A DNA stretch of 64,000 bases, from NCBI RefSeq assembly GCF_019279795.1, contig NC_056749.1:575086247-575150246 (forward strand). Reading direction: 5' to 3'. Below are positions 48,750 to 60,487 of this stretch, piece by piece. The DNA comes from Protopterus annectens (taxonomy: Eukaryota; Chordata; Ceratodontiformes; Protopteridae). The position numbers and the translations under genes were made by a program. The notes under the pieces are model-generated. The model was not told where the DNA came from. It made no database searches and saw nothing but the letters and a program-made list of their open reading frames with translations. Every line of letters begins with the position of its first letter. Position 1 is the first letter of the stretch.

Positions 48750-49076
48750 AGCAGAACTCCGCTCTACAAATTGCGCCCTTCTGGGAGGGCGCAATTGTAG
48801 TCTTTAGGGCAGCGGCGGTGAAATAAAAAAAAAAAAAAAAAAGAGACGTTGTTGTCTGTTTGGCTTCCAGGTTAGGGGTCCACACAACAGAACTCCGCTC
48901 TGTAAATTGCGCCCTTCTGATGCTGGGGAGGGCGCAATTGTAGACTTTAGGGCAGCGGCGGTGAGAAATAAGAGAAATAAAAAAAAGAAAAAAAAAAAGA
49001 AACGTTGTCTGTTCTTGCGCCCTTTTGAGGCCGGCCTGCACGGCGCCCTAGGCAGCTGCCTAGTTCGCCTATGCCT
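48750..49076. repeat. Duplicated palindromic subterminal repeat, hAT right end
   Basis: A unit of about 135 bp occurs twice (about 48750-48840 plus tail, and 48885-49010). It includes cagaactccgctct, the near-perfect palindrome aattgcgcccttctgggagggcgcaatt in two halves, tttagggcagcggcggtga and an A-rich run ending in gaaacgttgtctgt. Nearer the tip is the perfect palindrome ctaggcagctgcctag (about 49048-49063). Such subterminal repeats are typical binding-site arrays for hAT transposases. Confidence 0.8.
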
Positions 49077-49099
49077 AAGGCCGGCCGTGCCCAAGGTTG
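49077..49099. repeat. hAT right TIR and TSD
   Basis: The right tip, read on the minus strand from 49091, is CACGGCCGGCCTTAG, followed outward by the 8-bp target copy cccaaggt (49092-49099), matching 32462-32469. Confidence 0.93.
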
Positions 49100-49589
49100 G
49101 CTAGCTCAAAAATCCATGTGCAAGAGCATTCCCAACCCTCACACCAGCACCTTCCACAACACCCCACCACCATCAGGTAGCAGACCCTTCTGCACCCCCT
49201 GCAGCTCTCCAGTACTTGGCTATTTCTCACCATTTACCATACAACAAGTTCAAAGTACCTCTGTGTATACTGCTGTCATTTACTTAGATAAAAGATTGCA
49301 TGCATTGAAGTAATATCTCTAAACAAGTAGTCTTGCACATGACAGACTGAGTGTGCATTACATTTACATGTGCAAAGTCATTCTTTGAAACGGTCTGCAA
49401 ACCAGTCATCCACCATGCATCTGACCGTAGCAGATTGTACCTGTGGTCTGTTCAATGAACATGTGTTCCTGTTGCACCTTTTTTGGCCCAGCCATACATG
49501 TATTCCTTCTGACACCTTCCTAATTGCATTACATTATCTACTCCAATACATATTCCTGCTTAAACTGGTTTGGGATCCACACTACTACT
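49100..49589. other. Spacer without recognised features
   Basis: Flanking DNA right of the hAT. No domain, RNA gene or repeat was recognised. Confidence 0.55.
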
Positions 49590-52030
49590 ACGGTGGTGGA
49601 CATGGCTAAAATGTAGGAATTGTGGTAAGCAGTGGTCTTAAAGCAGTGAGGGTTATCACAAATTGTGACTCAATCATGGCAATCAGACTGCTGTGTAATG
49701 ATAAGGCAGTATTCATAATGTCAGACTCTGCCCCACATCAGGGTTGTGATAGTGAGGAAAACCATGCATTCAGACAGCTGTTGCAGGACCTACTGGAGAA
49801 AGCAGAGCATGACTTGGCCTATAATGGATGACTCGAATGCCAATATCAGGACACACTGAACAGGATTTAACCACTGCCTGAGTACACATGGGTGAGTCAA
49901 CAGGAAGGAGAAGCCATTCTATACTTCTTCATGCCAAATGTCCTGACAGCAGCCAAGCCATGGTTTACAAACTCAGCAAGACTTATTCCTAGTATGGAAG
50001 AGGCACTAGGGTAGAATTCATGATTGCAAACTCATCCACAAGTGAAACAGTAGGCTCACAGCTTAAGCCATAACTTGCCACCATCAGCTGCAAGCAGTGG
50101 TCAGAGAACAAGGTAGGTGACCTGGAAGTTGAATGGACAGAACGTACATAATTTCAAACAATTACTCTGATATATAAACACCCAAGAAGAGAAGGGAATT
50201 AGGTGATTGGGACAATGGCATTGTCTAAAAAGCCGCATGTATTACGAGTACAGAAAGTATATATTAAGTGTGGTATGTTACAGTACATAATGAAAGCTGG
50301 TGTTTCAATGCACAACAAAAAATCGTAACACCAGTGCAGGAATAAGTGGCAGATACAAGACACTGACCAGGCTAGGAAGGACTACTGTTTGTATAACCAA
50401 GAAGCCAAGAAAGATGCTACAATATGAAAGAATAGGGCAGCAGAGCCACTACCAACTTCTGCACAGTATTTCCAACTTCTGCAAAGTATTTCCCTAAGGG
50501 CCCCAAATAACCTAGATCTGGCTGCCAGGCAAAGAGAAAGATACAGTACTGAAGTCAGTGGACAAGAGGAAAGGTGACACCCACAACTGCGGGCATTAGA
50601 GGCATCAAACTCCAACCACATTGCATGCCACTACTGGAGAGGGTGATTGTGTGATGGGAGATTAACAATTCTTATTCAGATAAGGATGAAGCACGACTGG
50701 CACAATGTTTGCAGTGATACAGATAAGGATGAAGCATGACTGGCACAATGTTTGCAGTGATGCAGATAAGGATGAAGCACGACTGGCACAATGTTTGCAG
50801 TGATGCAGATAAGGATGAAGCACGACTGGCACAATGTTTGCAGTGATAAAGATAAGGATGAAGCACGACTGGCACAATGTTTGCAGTGATACAGATAAGG
50901 ATGAAGCACGACTGGCACAATGTTTGCAGTGATACAGATAAGGATGAAGCACAACTGGCACAATGTTTGCAGTGATACAGATAAGGATGAAGCACAACTG
51001 GCACAATGTTTGCAGTGATACAGATAAGGATGAAGCACGACTGGCACAATGTTTGCAGTGATGCAGGTAAGGATGAAGCACGACTGGCACAATGTTTGCA
51101 GTGATGCAGATAAGGATGAAGCACGACTGGCACAATGTTTGAAGTGATACACATACTTGAGATGAAGCTGGAGACTAGGACACCAAATGGACATTCTTTA
51201 ACTTGCAGAAATGCTTATGACAGTATCGCAAGCAAGCACTGTTCACACTGCTGCTCATACTGGTCATGGACAATAGCCATCAGGTGGCAGGGGACAGATC
51301 GACCAAGCTGCTGTAAACAGACAATATGGCAGTACAGGCAGACTGAGCTTGAACTTCAGCAAAGGACAGCATAATGGCCTGCAAATTTCTAGGCACATCG
51401 GCGGAAACCATGCACTGTTTCAATGGAGGTAATGGAAGGAAATTGGGTGTAATATGAATTTGTGAATACAGATGGAAGGTAATATGGATGCTACAGGTAA
51501 ACTGCATTAAGTATCTGGGAGGGGTGGTTCAGGAGAAAGGTCTTTTGAAGATGTCAAAGCTAGAATCAGAGGAGGCCGCAGCCAACTCTTATACATTACT
51601 AGGTGTAGGCGATGACAGAAGATTGCCAAAGAATGTGAACATTAAGGTGTACAACATCGTGGTGCAACCTGTACTACTGTATGGGTACAGACCCCTGGGC
51701 AGTATAGGCCGAAAAGGTGAATAAGCTATAGGTGATGAAAATGAACTGACTGACAAAGGTGCTATGGTGCACACTGTCACAGGACAAGGATTGAGGACAT
51801 AACAGCAGAACCCAAAGTAGCTCCAATTACAGAAAATATCAAAGACATCACCTCAGAGTGGTTTGGGCACCTGTGTAGAAAAGCAGACAATATGGTACGC
51901 AAGATTTGGCAGAGACAATTATATACAGTAAGACATTCTGTCAAAGATCTGTGACTGTCACGCATGAGTGTTCATGAAAGTAGGAGTGCATTTAAATCAA
52001 TTAAATCAAATTAAATCCATTAAATCAAGG
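49590..52030 (+). pseudogene. Eroded RTE-like LINE (endonuclease and RT remnants)
   Basis: Scattered plus-strand pieces align in order with an RTE-type non-LTR element. An endonuclease segment at about 49670-49830 has SAPHQGCDSEENHAFRQLL, corresponding to the conserved YAPQ-GC-EEE region. A later piece has EGEAILYFFMPNVLTAAKPW (about 49900-49965), and a linker-like KPRKMLQYERI lies near 50400. The RT C-terminal part at 51490-51960 has CIKYLGGVVQEKG, YNIVVQPVLLYGY and a WFGHL-like SGLGTCVEK remnant. The ATTAAATC-type repeats at 51990-52027 probably mark the 3' tail. Every frame is broken, and a 43-bp minisatellite occupies the middle, where the RT core should be. Confidence 0.7.
50678..51157. 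repeat. 43-bp minisatellite inside the RTE-like remnant
   Basis: About eleven tandem copies of a 43-bp unit: gataaggatgaagcacgac, then tggcacaatgtttgcagtga, then t-gca or t-aca. Successive taaggatgaa landmarks are 43 bases apart (50681, 50724 and on). Variation is limited to a few positions (gc/ac before agataagg, gac/aac in the middle). Minus-strand frames stay open through all copies but cycle, so they are not genes. Confidence 0.97.
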
Positions 52031-54643
52031 AGTCTGTGGCAGCAAACACCCTACCCCGACAGCATGTAGAACATAAGGAAAAAAAAGAGGGCTGTTGATG
52101 AAGCACCATTTGTTAAAATATTTTATATTTCTCCATTTTAAACATCCTTTAATTAAACAAGGAGACAAACTGCAGCAGCCATGAAAGCTAATCAGCCCCA
52201 GGTACAAACTTATCATGAAATGCCACTGCAATTAGCCTTCATTCACCAATACCAGTCAGTTAGCATAATCGCCAAGTACTTACTCCATCCACATCATGCA
52301 GCAAATTTGGACATGTATAATAAAGTTGTGCATATTACTACATCACATATACAGTCCTTTGCTACCTGCAAGCACAGTTCCGGTTGCCATTAAATATAGA
52401 ATTTACACTTGCTAGATTACAAAAAAAAAAAAAGAGTACTATTGCAATACAGAATCGTGGCAAACTGACAACAGCTTCACAGCTACTACACCTCCTACAA
52501 TGGAGGAGAGGAAGATTGATGCATTAACCCACTTTACAATAACAGTACAGTATCAGCAATCCATTTACATACTGCATGAGCTAAAATCCACATCCTTCAT
52601 GAAAAACAACTACAGTACCTGTCCTACAGACTGATTGTTCATAAGCAGCAATAGACTTTACCATCCCGCAGTGCTAATGGCTTTTGGATAAAGCCACAGG
52701 CTACTCCACCTTTGCAGCACAACAAATAATTAAAAATAAACTAGTTTCCTGACAATGCCACCAAACTAGGAACGGTTTCTAAATATTGTGTATTTCAGAA
52801 ACTAAGCACAAGATAATGATTTGTCTTGCCATACATTGTCTAATGGATGGGAAAGATACAATTTACTCAGTTCACTGTTCTAACATTTAAGCGTACTAAC
52901 CACAGCAATGCCAGTTCCATCGAGCCATTGTCAATCTAGTAAATACACATCTGCTGACTATGATAACAGCAACAGCAGTTATGCATCTCTATTGAAATTA
53001 ATGACAGACAGTTAAAACCAAATAGCCGGAGCAACCTATACATAACTTAGAAGATGCATCACCCACAGCCAGCATGCAAAACACATAACATACACAGTAT
53101 CTTTCAAAGTCCCAGACACAGCAGAAGGGCAGTATCATTTTTGTACATACTATAAGAAAAACCCAGCACCTAGTTAAGGAGCAGAGCAATATAGCGATTC
53201 AGTCAAGTCAGTGAAAAACATTAGCAACAATAAAGCTAATCACAGCACTAACTCAGCACCTGAGTTGCCAAACATCCCCTTGAGCTTTTCCAGCATTACC
53301 GTTGTTTGTTTTTACCACTTCGCAGGCAGAAAATGACGTTACTGTGATAATGTTATATAGCTCCATATTGACATCTCTGTTGCTATTAAAAATATATTCA
53401 TACGCGTCTGATACAATAATTGATGGCATGTCCGAACCCCAATGAAATGGCCAACGTTACATGCAATGGTTGCCATTGTCCATGCTTTCGATACCCGCAC
53501 TACCAATAACTTCACACGACTATCATTTGACATCAACTACCATTTAACAGGTACATTCAACATGACATTAACCAATTGCAACATCCTTGGATATAGGGAC
53601 ATATACTGCTCTAACTCAGCAGTGTTACCACTTCAAGTATGTAGCTGATAACACCCAAACTGCACTGATTCAAAATGTGCATTTGCAGACCACAGTATAA
53701 CATCTTATACCTTGCCGGTACATGCAATTACAATAGTATGCTGTACATGTAATTCACATGTACAGCATACCAGTAACTCTTTGCAGGGCATAACACATAC
53801 CTGTATTACCGCAGTTACTGCTAATAGCTCAGTTTATAAGTAATTCAACTGCATTGACGCAACATGTCCACATGCTTTGAGAATACACAAAAGTTACTCA
53901 GTCTGTGAATGGTCCACTCTTCTCCAACCACCAGAAACCCATACATGTCATGCACCATGGTATTACAAGTCCAGAAGAGGGCAATACATATGAAGACACT
54001 ATATTCCTTTTACTGCAATAGTCAAAATTAACTCCTAACCCCATCCACCAGAAATAATAAAAAAATAAATAAAATAGGGCCATTACGTCTGCCCTTTCAA
54101 CACTCCATTACTAAATTGCTACTAACAGCCACAGGCACTCTCCCTCATTTGCTCCCTTGTCCATGCACAGCCATGTTGACAACTTTAAAAATACAGTCAA
54201 GTCCACTCCCTGGTGCCACTTTAGTAATCTCATTTTTCATCATCAATGCGGTTTTCTTTGCAATGCAAGTAAAACATGTGCAATGTCATCTGGCAGAGCC
54301 TAAAATTACTGCAACAATCCATTAGTGCTCATCTATAATGAATGGAGTTATCTACTACCAACAAGTACTTAAGCTTACAGTGGAAAAACAATCATTGTCT
54401 GAACTGACCTATTAGCAGTATGCCTTCATTCCTTGCACTCAAAGCTACACATCTACTCGGAGAAATGCTAAGACATGGTACTCACCCAGTCAACAGATGC
54501 TACTCCATTAGCCTGGCTTTGAATTACTTTTCCCAAATCTTGAAATGTGTCTTCCAATCACTACACTCTTCTCTGGAATGCTCACACTTTGCGATGTTCT
54601 TCGGATGGGCTGGTATGGCCATAGGGACAATTTCCAACCTCCT
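52031..54643. other. Spacer without recognised genes
   Basis: About 2.6 kb of AT-rich DNA with no protein similarity I can recognise. It contains one perfect hairpin, listed separately (53736-53770). Confidence 0.55.
53736..53770. repeat. Perfect 15-bp inverted repeat with 5-base loop
   Basis: The arm gtatgctgtacatgt, loop aattc and arm acatgtacagcatac form a flawless hairpin, with no gene adjacent. Confidence 0.9.
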
Positions 54644-57600
54644 TCATTTGGCTCTTATCTCTTCCATCATCAAGTCACAGATGTAGTCAAACTTTCTCTT
54701 CTCACATATTGATTTAGCAACCCATTCTTGCTTTGCCTTTGGGTACACAACTTTGAATCTAGGGTCACCTAGGGTCACCTATTGCTGCTGACTTGCTGGT
54801 CGGGAATTTGTCCACAGCCTGTTCACGCTGAAGGTTTTCATTGTGATCCATGATGGCAAGTATGACACTAGCTTTCATCCCTGCATAACTGAAGTGCTCA
54901 AACTTGGGGCAGTACTTGCATAGCAATGCATGGAAGACCTCAATGTTGCCAGTGTGACAGAATGTGGCTATTTGCTTCAAATCCTTTAGAAATACTCTAA
55001 CTATCCTCTTCAGGGCACCATGACATGCATCATCTTCATCAAGCCACTTCTTCTCATCTCCATCTATGATTGGCATCTCATGTCCACAGCAAGACACCTT
55101 CTTTGCCCCACTCCAACTGTGTACATCTGTCACATAGTATGACGACGACAGCCATTTCTCTTCCAGAAGTACTCCATCCCCATCGCATGTTTCTGCACAC
55201 CACCACAGGTGATTAGAAATGCTGTGGCACCACCGTAGTAAGTCACGTTTACCCTGCCTTTTTCCCGCTTCCATTAGTTTCTTCATTAAACTTTTGGACA
55301 TATGCCATACATCAAACTGATGTTCAACTTCTGGGAATTCCTTGCGCATTATAAATCCGATTCCGCAATGTTAATCTTTTGCCACCAGGCTGATTTTCAT
55401 ATTCTTACCCTTTAAGTTATTCATGCACCTCTTAAACGCTTCCTTCAGTGCCACAGACGTCACTCCCATGGAAACCTGCTCTACTGCAAAATCGATGATG
55501 TATCCCAAATCCAGATTCATCATGCTATAGCAACAGTACTTTGCCAAATATCCAGGACTATCACAGCGACCGTCTCCAGCCTCTTCATTTGCCAGTAAAC
55601 TATTTTGATGCTGTGTCCATGTACGCTGTAAAACAGGGAAAAAATTATTGTTGTTGAATAGTGTAGAAAGTAGTCTCGCTGATAAATTCGACTCCAAGGT
55701 ATGCACAGAATCTTGCAATGTGGGCATATGTACTGCAACTAAACAGAACATAGGACACAAGGAGTAAGTTGCCCGCCAGCATCCGTCCCTTCACTGGTTG
55801 ACTTTGCCACTCCAGCACTTGATGACCAGTGATGCAGGATACCTTCACATACAGAGACAGGAACCTATCTTTGATTTTTTTTTTCAACTTCCACGGCAAG
55901 TGTTTTGCATTGGGGACAGGTCAACTTAAACAGCAGTGAATCCAGGCAACACTCAAACACAATATACTTTGGCTTACTTATCCTTTCATCTTCACCCATT
56001 TCTTCTACTGTGTCTTCCATGTCAGAGGTAGATAAGGTGTCTGAGGGGTAGTACCAGTCAGGATCCATTTCAATGTTATTTCCAGACGTTGATATAGAGA
56101 AGTCACTTTGCATGCTTGTCTGCAGGCTTTCTGGAGGACACTTAATCGGCGTGTTGCAAGCCATCACTTGAGACACTGATGCGCTGGAGTTGACTCGAGC
56201 AGCATCAATGCAGCTGTCGTCCACCAGATGAATGCAGGTACTCAGATGTGTGCTGCTTGTGGCTACTTAAGTGCAAATGGGAACTTCCTCTGAATCTGGC
56301 TGTCTTGTTTCTGTTTGCACCACCTTCGACCACTTGAAATAAGTGTGGTCCATCCATTTTGACACCACCTGTGGAAACTGTACTGCTGCATCCATCATCT
56401 TCCCAGGCAGAGTTCTAACTTCTGATAACTTTGCTTGTACACCTATGCTGCAACCTTTTCTCTGAATCTTGGTTTGGCAAGCCACAGTTTTCTGAGTAAA
56501 CTTCAGAATTTCCATAGTGTATATCTCAATGGTTTCCACTTCCTCATACAATTCAGGACCAGGTACCTGTAAGTACAACATTGTCATTACTTATGAGGCT
56601 GTGCTTCATGTCTACAAAGAACTTCTACATCTACAGCACATGGTGCTGGACATTAGTCTCACTTGTGGAAATCCACACAGTCTTTCTTCCATCCAGACTA
56701 TCCCCAAATGGTAAACAGTAAGGTACATTGACCATCCATCAACACACTTCCTTATACCAGATTTACAGACTGTTCGCGTCGGTGTTCTTCCATACACCAT
56801 TGTGTCCTCCTCAATCGGTATATCGATTATGACCCCAGTAAACCCCTTCTCCTCCTCATTTTTTGATTCATCTCCAAACTATGGATGGAACAGTCAGCCC
56901 CCAGTACCGTTGTGTTGGTTACATGCAGGATAACCCAGTCAACACTATCTGCAGTACAGCACGTCTATCCCTAAACTGATATACCAAATACAGGCTAATA
57001 TTTTGCAACATAAACTCCATACATAATTCAATTACCAAACCACAACAAGGCTATTAACTTTGCTGTTAACTTAAAGGCTGTTACACTCAATACACTACTC
57101 AATCTACAATTACTATGACGTTACATTTTTGACACTTATGACATCTGGTACTTCACCACCGTGAAACTCGCACCCTCTACAGGACTGAGTTTTTTGCATG
57201 AATTGTTCATTGCTTACCTGGACATGTTCCACGGCCACATCACAATCTCCGCTTGATTCTGTAAACACATTTGCTTCTGCTCCCTCTGCCACTGAGTCTG
57301 CTGCTTCACTGAATGCTGCGATTTTCTTCTTTCGCTGTTGATGGCTAGAAGTCTGAGAGACAGAAATCAGTGTTACGTCAAGATGCACTATTTACATCAA
57401 ATGTCTAAAGATGAAGTACTGACTGCTTGATAATGTGCACTGCATTGCAGTACACAGACTTACCTTAGGCTGTGCACAAGCTTCAGCATCAGCAATTTCG
57501 GGCAAGGTTGTTAGTGGTGTGTTCAGAAGTTCTTCTATAAGCTGTAGAATAAAGGTCAAATTATTAAGAAATGTTCCTTAGTTGTCTGCACACCAAATTC

Positions 57601-58229
57601 ATACCATTTATGGTCACTCAATGTTACATCAACATTAAGCGTCCACTCTCCCTTGTCTGTCACGTACCTATAGTTTGGTCAAGATATGTCCACATCCATG
57701 CATGCAGTCTAAGTGTTTTGCTGAATTGAACCACATCTAAAACTGCAAATGTCAGGCTGCGTCTCCGATCAATCATGAGCGGTGCATTCCTCAGACATCT
57801 GCATAGTCCAATTTTTTCATGCTTAACACACATCATGCACAGGCCATCTACTTACACTGCGCTGCTGTTTTCGCTGTAGCCACTGTAGTCTCGATCCTTT
57901 GATTTTTGGTGGTGAATGAGAAAATTGTAGGCGCTGCTTCTTTAATTAGTCACAATCTGTTGCCATGGCTTCATTTCTGCAGGAAGAAGCTCGTACATAT
58001 AGTTGTGCTCAAACTGGCTATCCTCAAAGTGTTTTGAGCACAGGAAATGGCGCAGCTTTGGCCGGCTCACCTCTTCTTTGACAAATTTACTGATATTGCC
58101 AATGTCTGTACCACAATTTATCACCACTTGGGTACACGTTTTAATATCACATGGAAACCGATATAATGACACACCTGGTGGCAGACTATCACGGCAAATG
58201 CGACACCCGTAAGCAAAACACTGAGGCAT
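54644..58229 (-). pseudogene. THAP-domain Kolobok-like transposase, multi-exon
   Basis: The first coding exon (58229-57856) encodes a THAP zinc finger with CFAYGC (C-x4-C), FLCSKHFE (C-x2-H) and a following LLPAEMKP, ending at a gtaagt donor. Small exons follow at 57541-57474 (ttctacag before, gtaagt after) and 57352-57218 (tctctcag before, gtaagc after). The main exon from about 56564 contains PKYIVFECCLDSLLFKL, HQVLEWQSQPVKG, GDGRCDSPGYLAKY (likely first catalytic Asp), the FDVWHMSKS box (the D-x2-H signature) and SYAGMKASVILAIMDHNEN near the end. Lesions: an in-frame TAA at 56267-56269, a frameshift in an A-run near 55880, another near 55655, a stop after SLVAKD (about 55368-55370), and a 10-bp tandem duplication at 54761-54780 that hides the true end (TGA at 54644-54646). 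An exon around 56600-56880 is possible but unproven. Kolobok is inferred from THAP plus D-x2-H; TIRs were not found. Confidence 0.82.
57856..58229 (-). pseudogene. THAP DNA-binding domain exon
   Basis: The ATG at 58227-58229 opens a C2CH THAP finger: Cys pair in CFAYGC, a basic/hydrophobic middle with SLYRFPCD, then CSKHFEDSQF and the terminal LLPAEM (the position of the AVPTIF-like box). A splice-acceptor-like tctctccttag lies just upstream, so a 5' leader exon is likely. The frame is interrupted near 57945 but resumes as LKKQRLQFSHSPPKI up to the donor at 57855. The domain would bind the transposon ends. Confidence 0.85.
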
Positions 58230-58246
58230 AGCAGCAGTCACCTAAG

Positions 58247-59589
58247 GAGAGAGGGAAGAAATACTGTCAAATTACAACTACCACTCACATACTGACAAGG
58301 CATATTTCTTAAGTTACTGATACAACAGTGACAAGAAGCACACCTACTACAGCAGCACAAAGTTTTCATGCTACAGAATATCAGACAAATCATGCACAAT
58401 TGCAATCTCACTCATGTTACTAACACAACTGTTGGATTTTTGAGTGTCATCCACCTATATTGCCCTATCCAACATCACGATATGGAATGTCAAGGACTCC
58501 ATGCACAGGTTCCCCTGTCACTTTGCCCTGTCAACACTGCCAGTTTGCCATGCAGAACTTTGCAGCATGCAATGATTTCATTACCCTCGTCATCTAACAG
58601 TTAAAGTACAAGAACCTGCTTTATTAAACATTAAGCCAAGTAACCCAGAAATGGCAGCCATAATCCAACCAATACTTTCACCATCCAGTTTCTTCTTGTA
58701 CTGGAAATGCAAATTGCATTGGTGATCTTGCTTTCCTGTTCGATCATTTCCATTTGTGAACTTCACCTACTGTTGTTCAATTCTATCATGGTATACAAGC
58801 TAATCTTTTGCCAGGTACTGTCATGCAACCACATGAAGTATAAAGAGAACTTTAACATTTAGGCTGAAACCCCACTGTTTCCAGTGAATAAACCAACATG
58901 TGTGGAATGTAAATGTCAGTTGCACCACTGCAGTTCAAACCAAGTGTTACACTTTTAAAAAATACAAAGATTGCCTCATGCTGCATCTACTACAGTCAGC
59001 CTCGTGCTGCATCTCCTGCAGTCGATCATAAAGAAAATTAAAAATGAGAAAACACAAAAATACAAACACTGTTTTGAATTGTTGATCAGCGAAGTAGACT
59101 CTTGCATGAAAATTAAGGACCAATGACCACTCTCTTCCCTCTGCACAATTTGATGGATCAGACTTTGAGTAGAAATAGATTTTTCATTGTGACTCTGCTC
59201 CCCCCTTTTTGACATGCAACTTTCAAATATGACAGAAGTGTGACACAATTTGGACCCCATGATGGCCTACACTCCAAAGCTTACAGACATTGTAGTGAAG
59301 TAAAGTACACATGTACATGTGTTAATTTTACGTAAAGCAGAAGGCAAACATTACATTACCTCAGTTAATGACTGTCAATACATTATGTCTAGTACTACAA
59401 AACCCAATGGTCAGCTATTCCACAGGGACAGAAACATTGCATAGCGAGTAAATGATTCATCTCTCTTTATTATCAAATTCAAACATGGGGAGTACAGCAT
59501 CATAAGATAGACTGAATACATTCAGTTATAAATTGATAGACATATCAAATAGACCATGTTTGCAAAACAGATTGTCAAAGGACATCTCA
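58247..59589. other. Spacer between the THAP gene and the P2X7-like-domain gene
   Basis: Noncoding by eye. A short local duplication (tgctgcatctactacagtc / tgctgcatctcctgcagtc) lies at 58978-59021. It may contain leader exons of the THAP gene. Confidence 0.5.
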
Positions 59590-60487
59590 TTACTCTGCAA
59601 ACACCCAGAGTCCCTCAAATGGCTGAAAACCGACATATTCATCCTCTGTATCTTCGGTAGGAAAGGCCGCATGAAGACGCACAATAACGCAAGCTGGTAG
59701 GACCATGCGATTGCCAAAACCGAGTCGATAATTGTTACAGACCCACAGTACATATGCTCGGTAGGCCAGCAGATGGTATCGCCTGAAACCGAAAAATAAT
59801 TCCTTATTACAACTAAGGCTGCTTTAAAGATTCACAATTCACATTTTGATACCAGCAGTCTTGAGCAACCCTACATGCCAGAAATACACAGGGAAAACCA
59901 GATTGGCCAGCCAGTACACGTCTGCTATTTACTTAGCATCCAAACTAAGTTTGCCACGATCAAAGGCCACTAACTTATAAAGGCATGGCTGTCCACTAGC
60001 TAACTAATTCCTTCTACCTTCACATTAGTAGCATGCATGGCTACCCCGTCACCCTAGCCCTTACATTAGCAGTGATGTCAATCGCCTAGGTAGTTGTGTA
60101 CCTGTTTGTCCACTCTGTGTCTTGGAATCCTCTGCAAATTGTCTGTCTAAACAGCATTTGTAGGATGTGCCTTAATAGGCAAGCCGGTGAGAATTCAGGA
60201 TGTGTTGCGATGCACTGACTAGACAGTGGCAAGTTTAGTTCTCTCCACTTGTCAGTAGCACGTGGTGATGACACACAGCAGAGGCATTCACATTCAGTCA
60301 TCATACTGCAATGGCCGCATATGCACCAATGCATATTAGACAGATTGCATTCATCCACCTCTGACGCTTGCTGTTCCATTGTCCTCTCCACGCTCACACA
60401 ATGGCGTTTCCTCCTTTGATCTCCAGGACGATAAGTTGGCTCAAATTGATATCCTTGTCTTGACCTGTTTTATCCTTCTGATGCCAT
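59590..60487 (-). CDS. P2X7 C-terminal-like zinc-binding domain protein, two exons
   Basis: Exon 1 (60487-60102) and exon 2 (59782-59590) join across a 319-bp intron (donor AG|gtacac, acceptor ggtttcag|) to an exact frame: EWTNR then RYHLLAYRAYVLW. The protein contains HWCICGHCSMMTECECLCC (Cys cluster), CIATHPEFSPACLLRHILQM, then RAYVLWVCNNYRLGFGNRMV, LPACVIVRLHAAFPTED and EYVGFQPFEG. This is the Cys/His domain found at the end of the P2X7 receptor and in many small transposon-borne proteins annotated P2X7-like; there are no receptor transmembrane segments. The ATG at 60487 is followed by an in-frame TAA at codon 6, so either translation starts later (ATG in ERTMEQQ) or through an upstream exon, or the gene is broken. 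It has the same strand as the adjacent THAP transposase. Confidence 0.78.

Larger units (their letters stand above)
32470..49091 (-). mobile_element. Complete hAT (ZMYM1-like) transposon with nested Penelope insertion
   Basis: The left tip CAGGGCCGGCCTTAG (32470-32484) pairs with the right tip CACGGCCGGCCTTAG read on the minus strand (49091-49077), 14 of 15 identical. Both are flanked by the identical 8-bp target cccaaggt (32462-32469 and 49092-49099); 8 bp is the hAT hallmark. Without the 4.6-kb Penelope insertion and one target copy, the element is about 12 kb, large for a hAT. Read from the right end (5'), it has a palindrome-rich subterminal region (48437-49040), a long leader or intron (45250-48430), a transposase exon (45245-42554), then two decayed 3' modules and a tandem subterminal repeat array (33190-34190). 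The transposase is broken, so this copy is not autonomous now. Confidence 0.92.

Noticed and set aside
50662-51194. Minus-strand open frames with repeating ITANIVPVVLHPYL-type peptides
   Set aside because: Frame-cycling artefact of the 43-bp minisatellite; the same three peptides appear in rotation in every frame.
59590-60487. A host P2X7 receptor gene
   Set aside because: Only the C-terminal Cys/His domain is present, with no channel ectodomain or transmembrane segments and a transposon neighbourhood.
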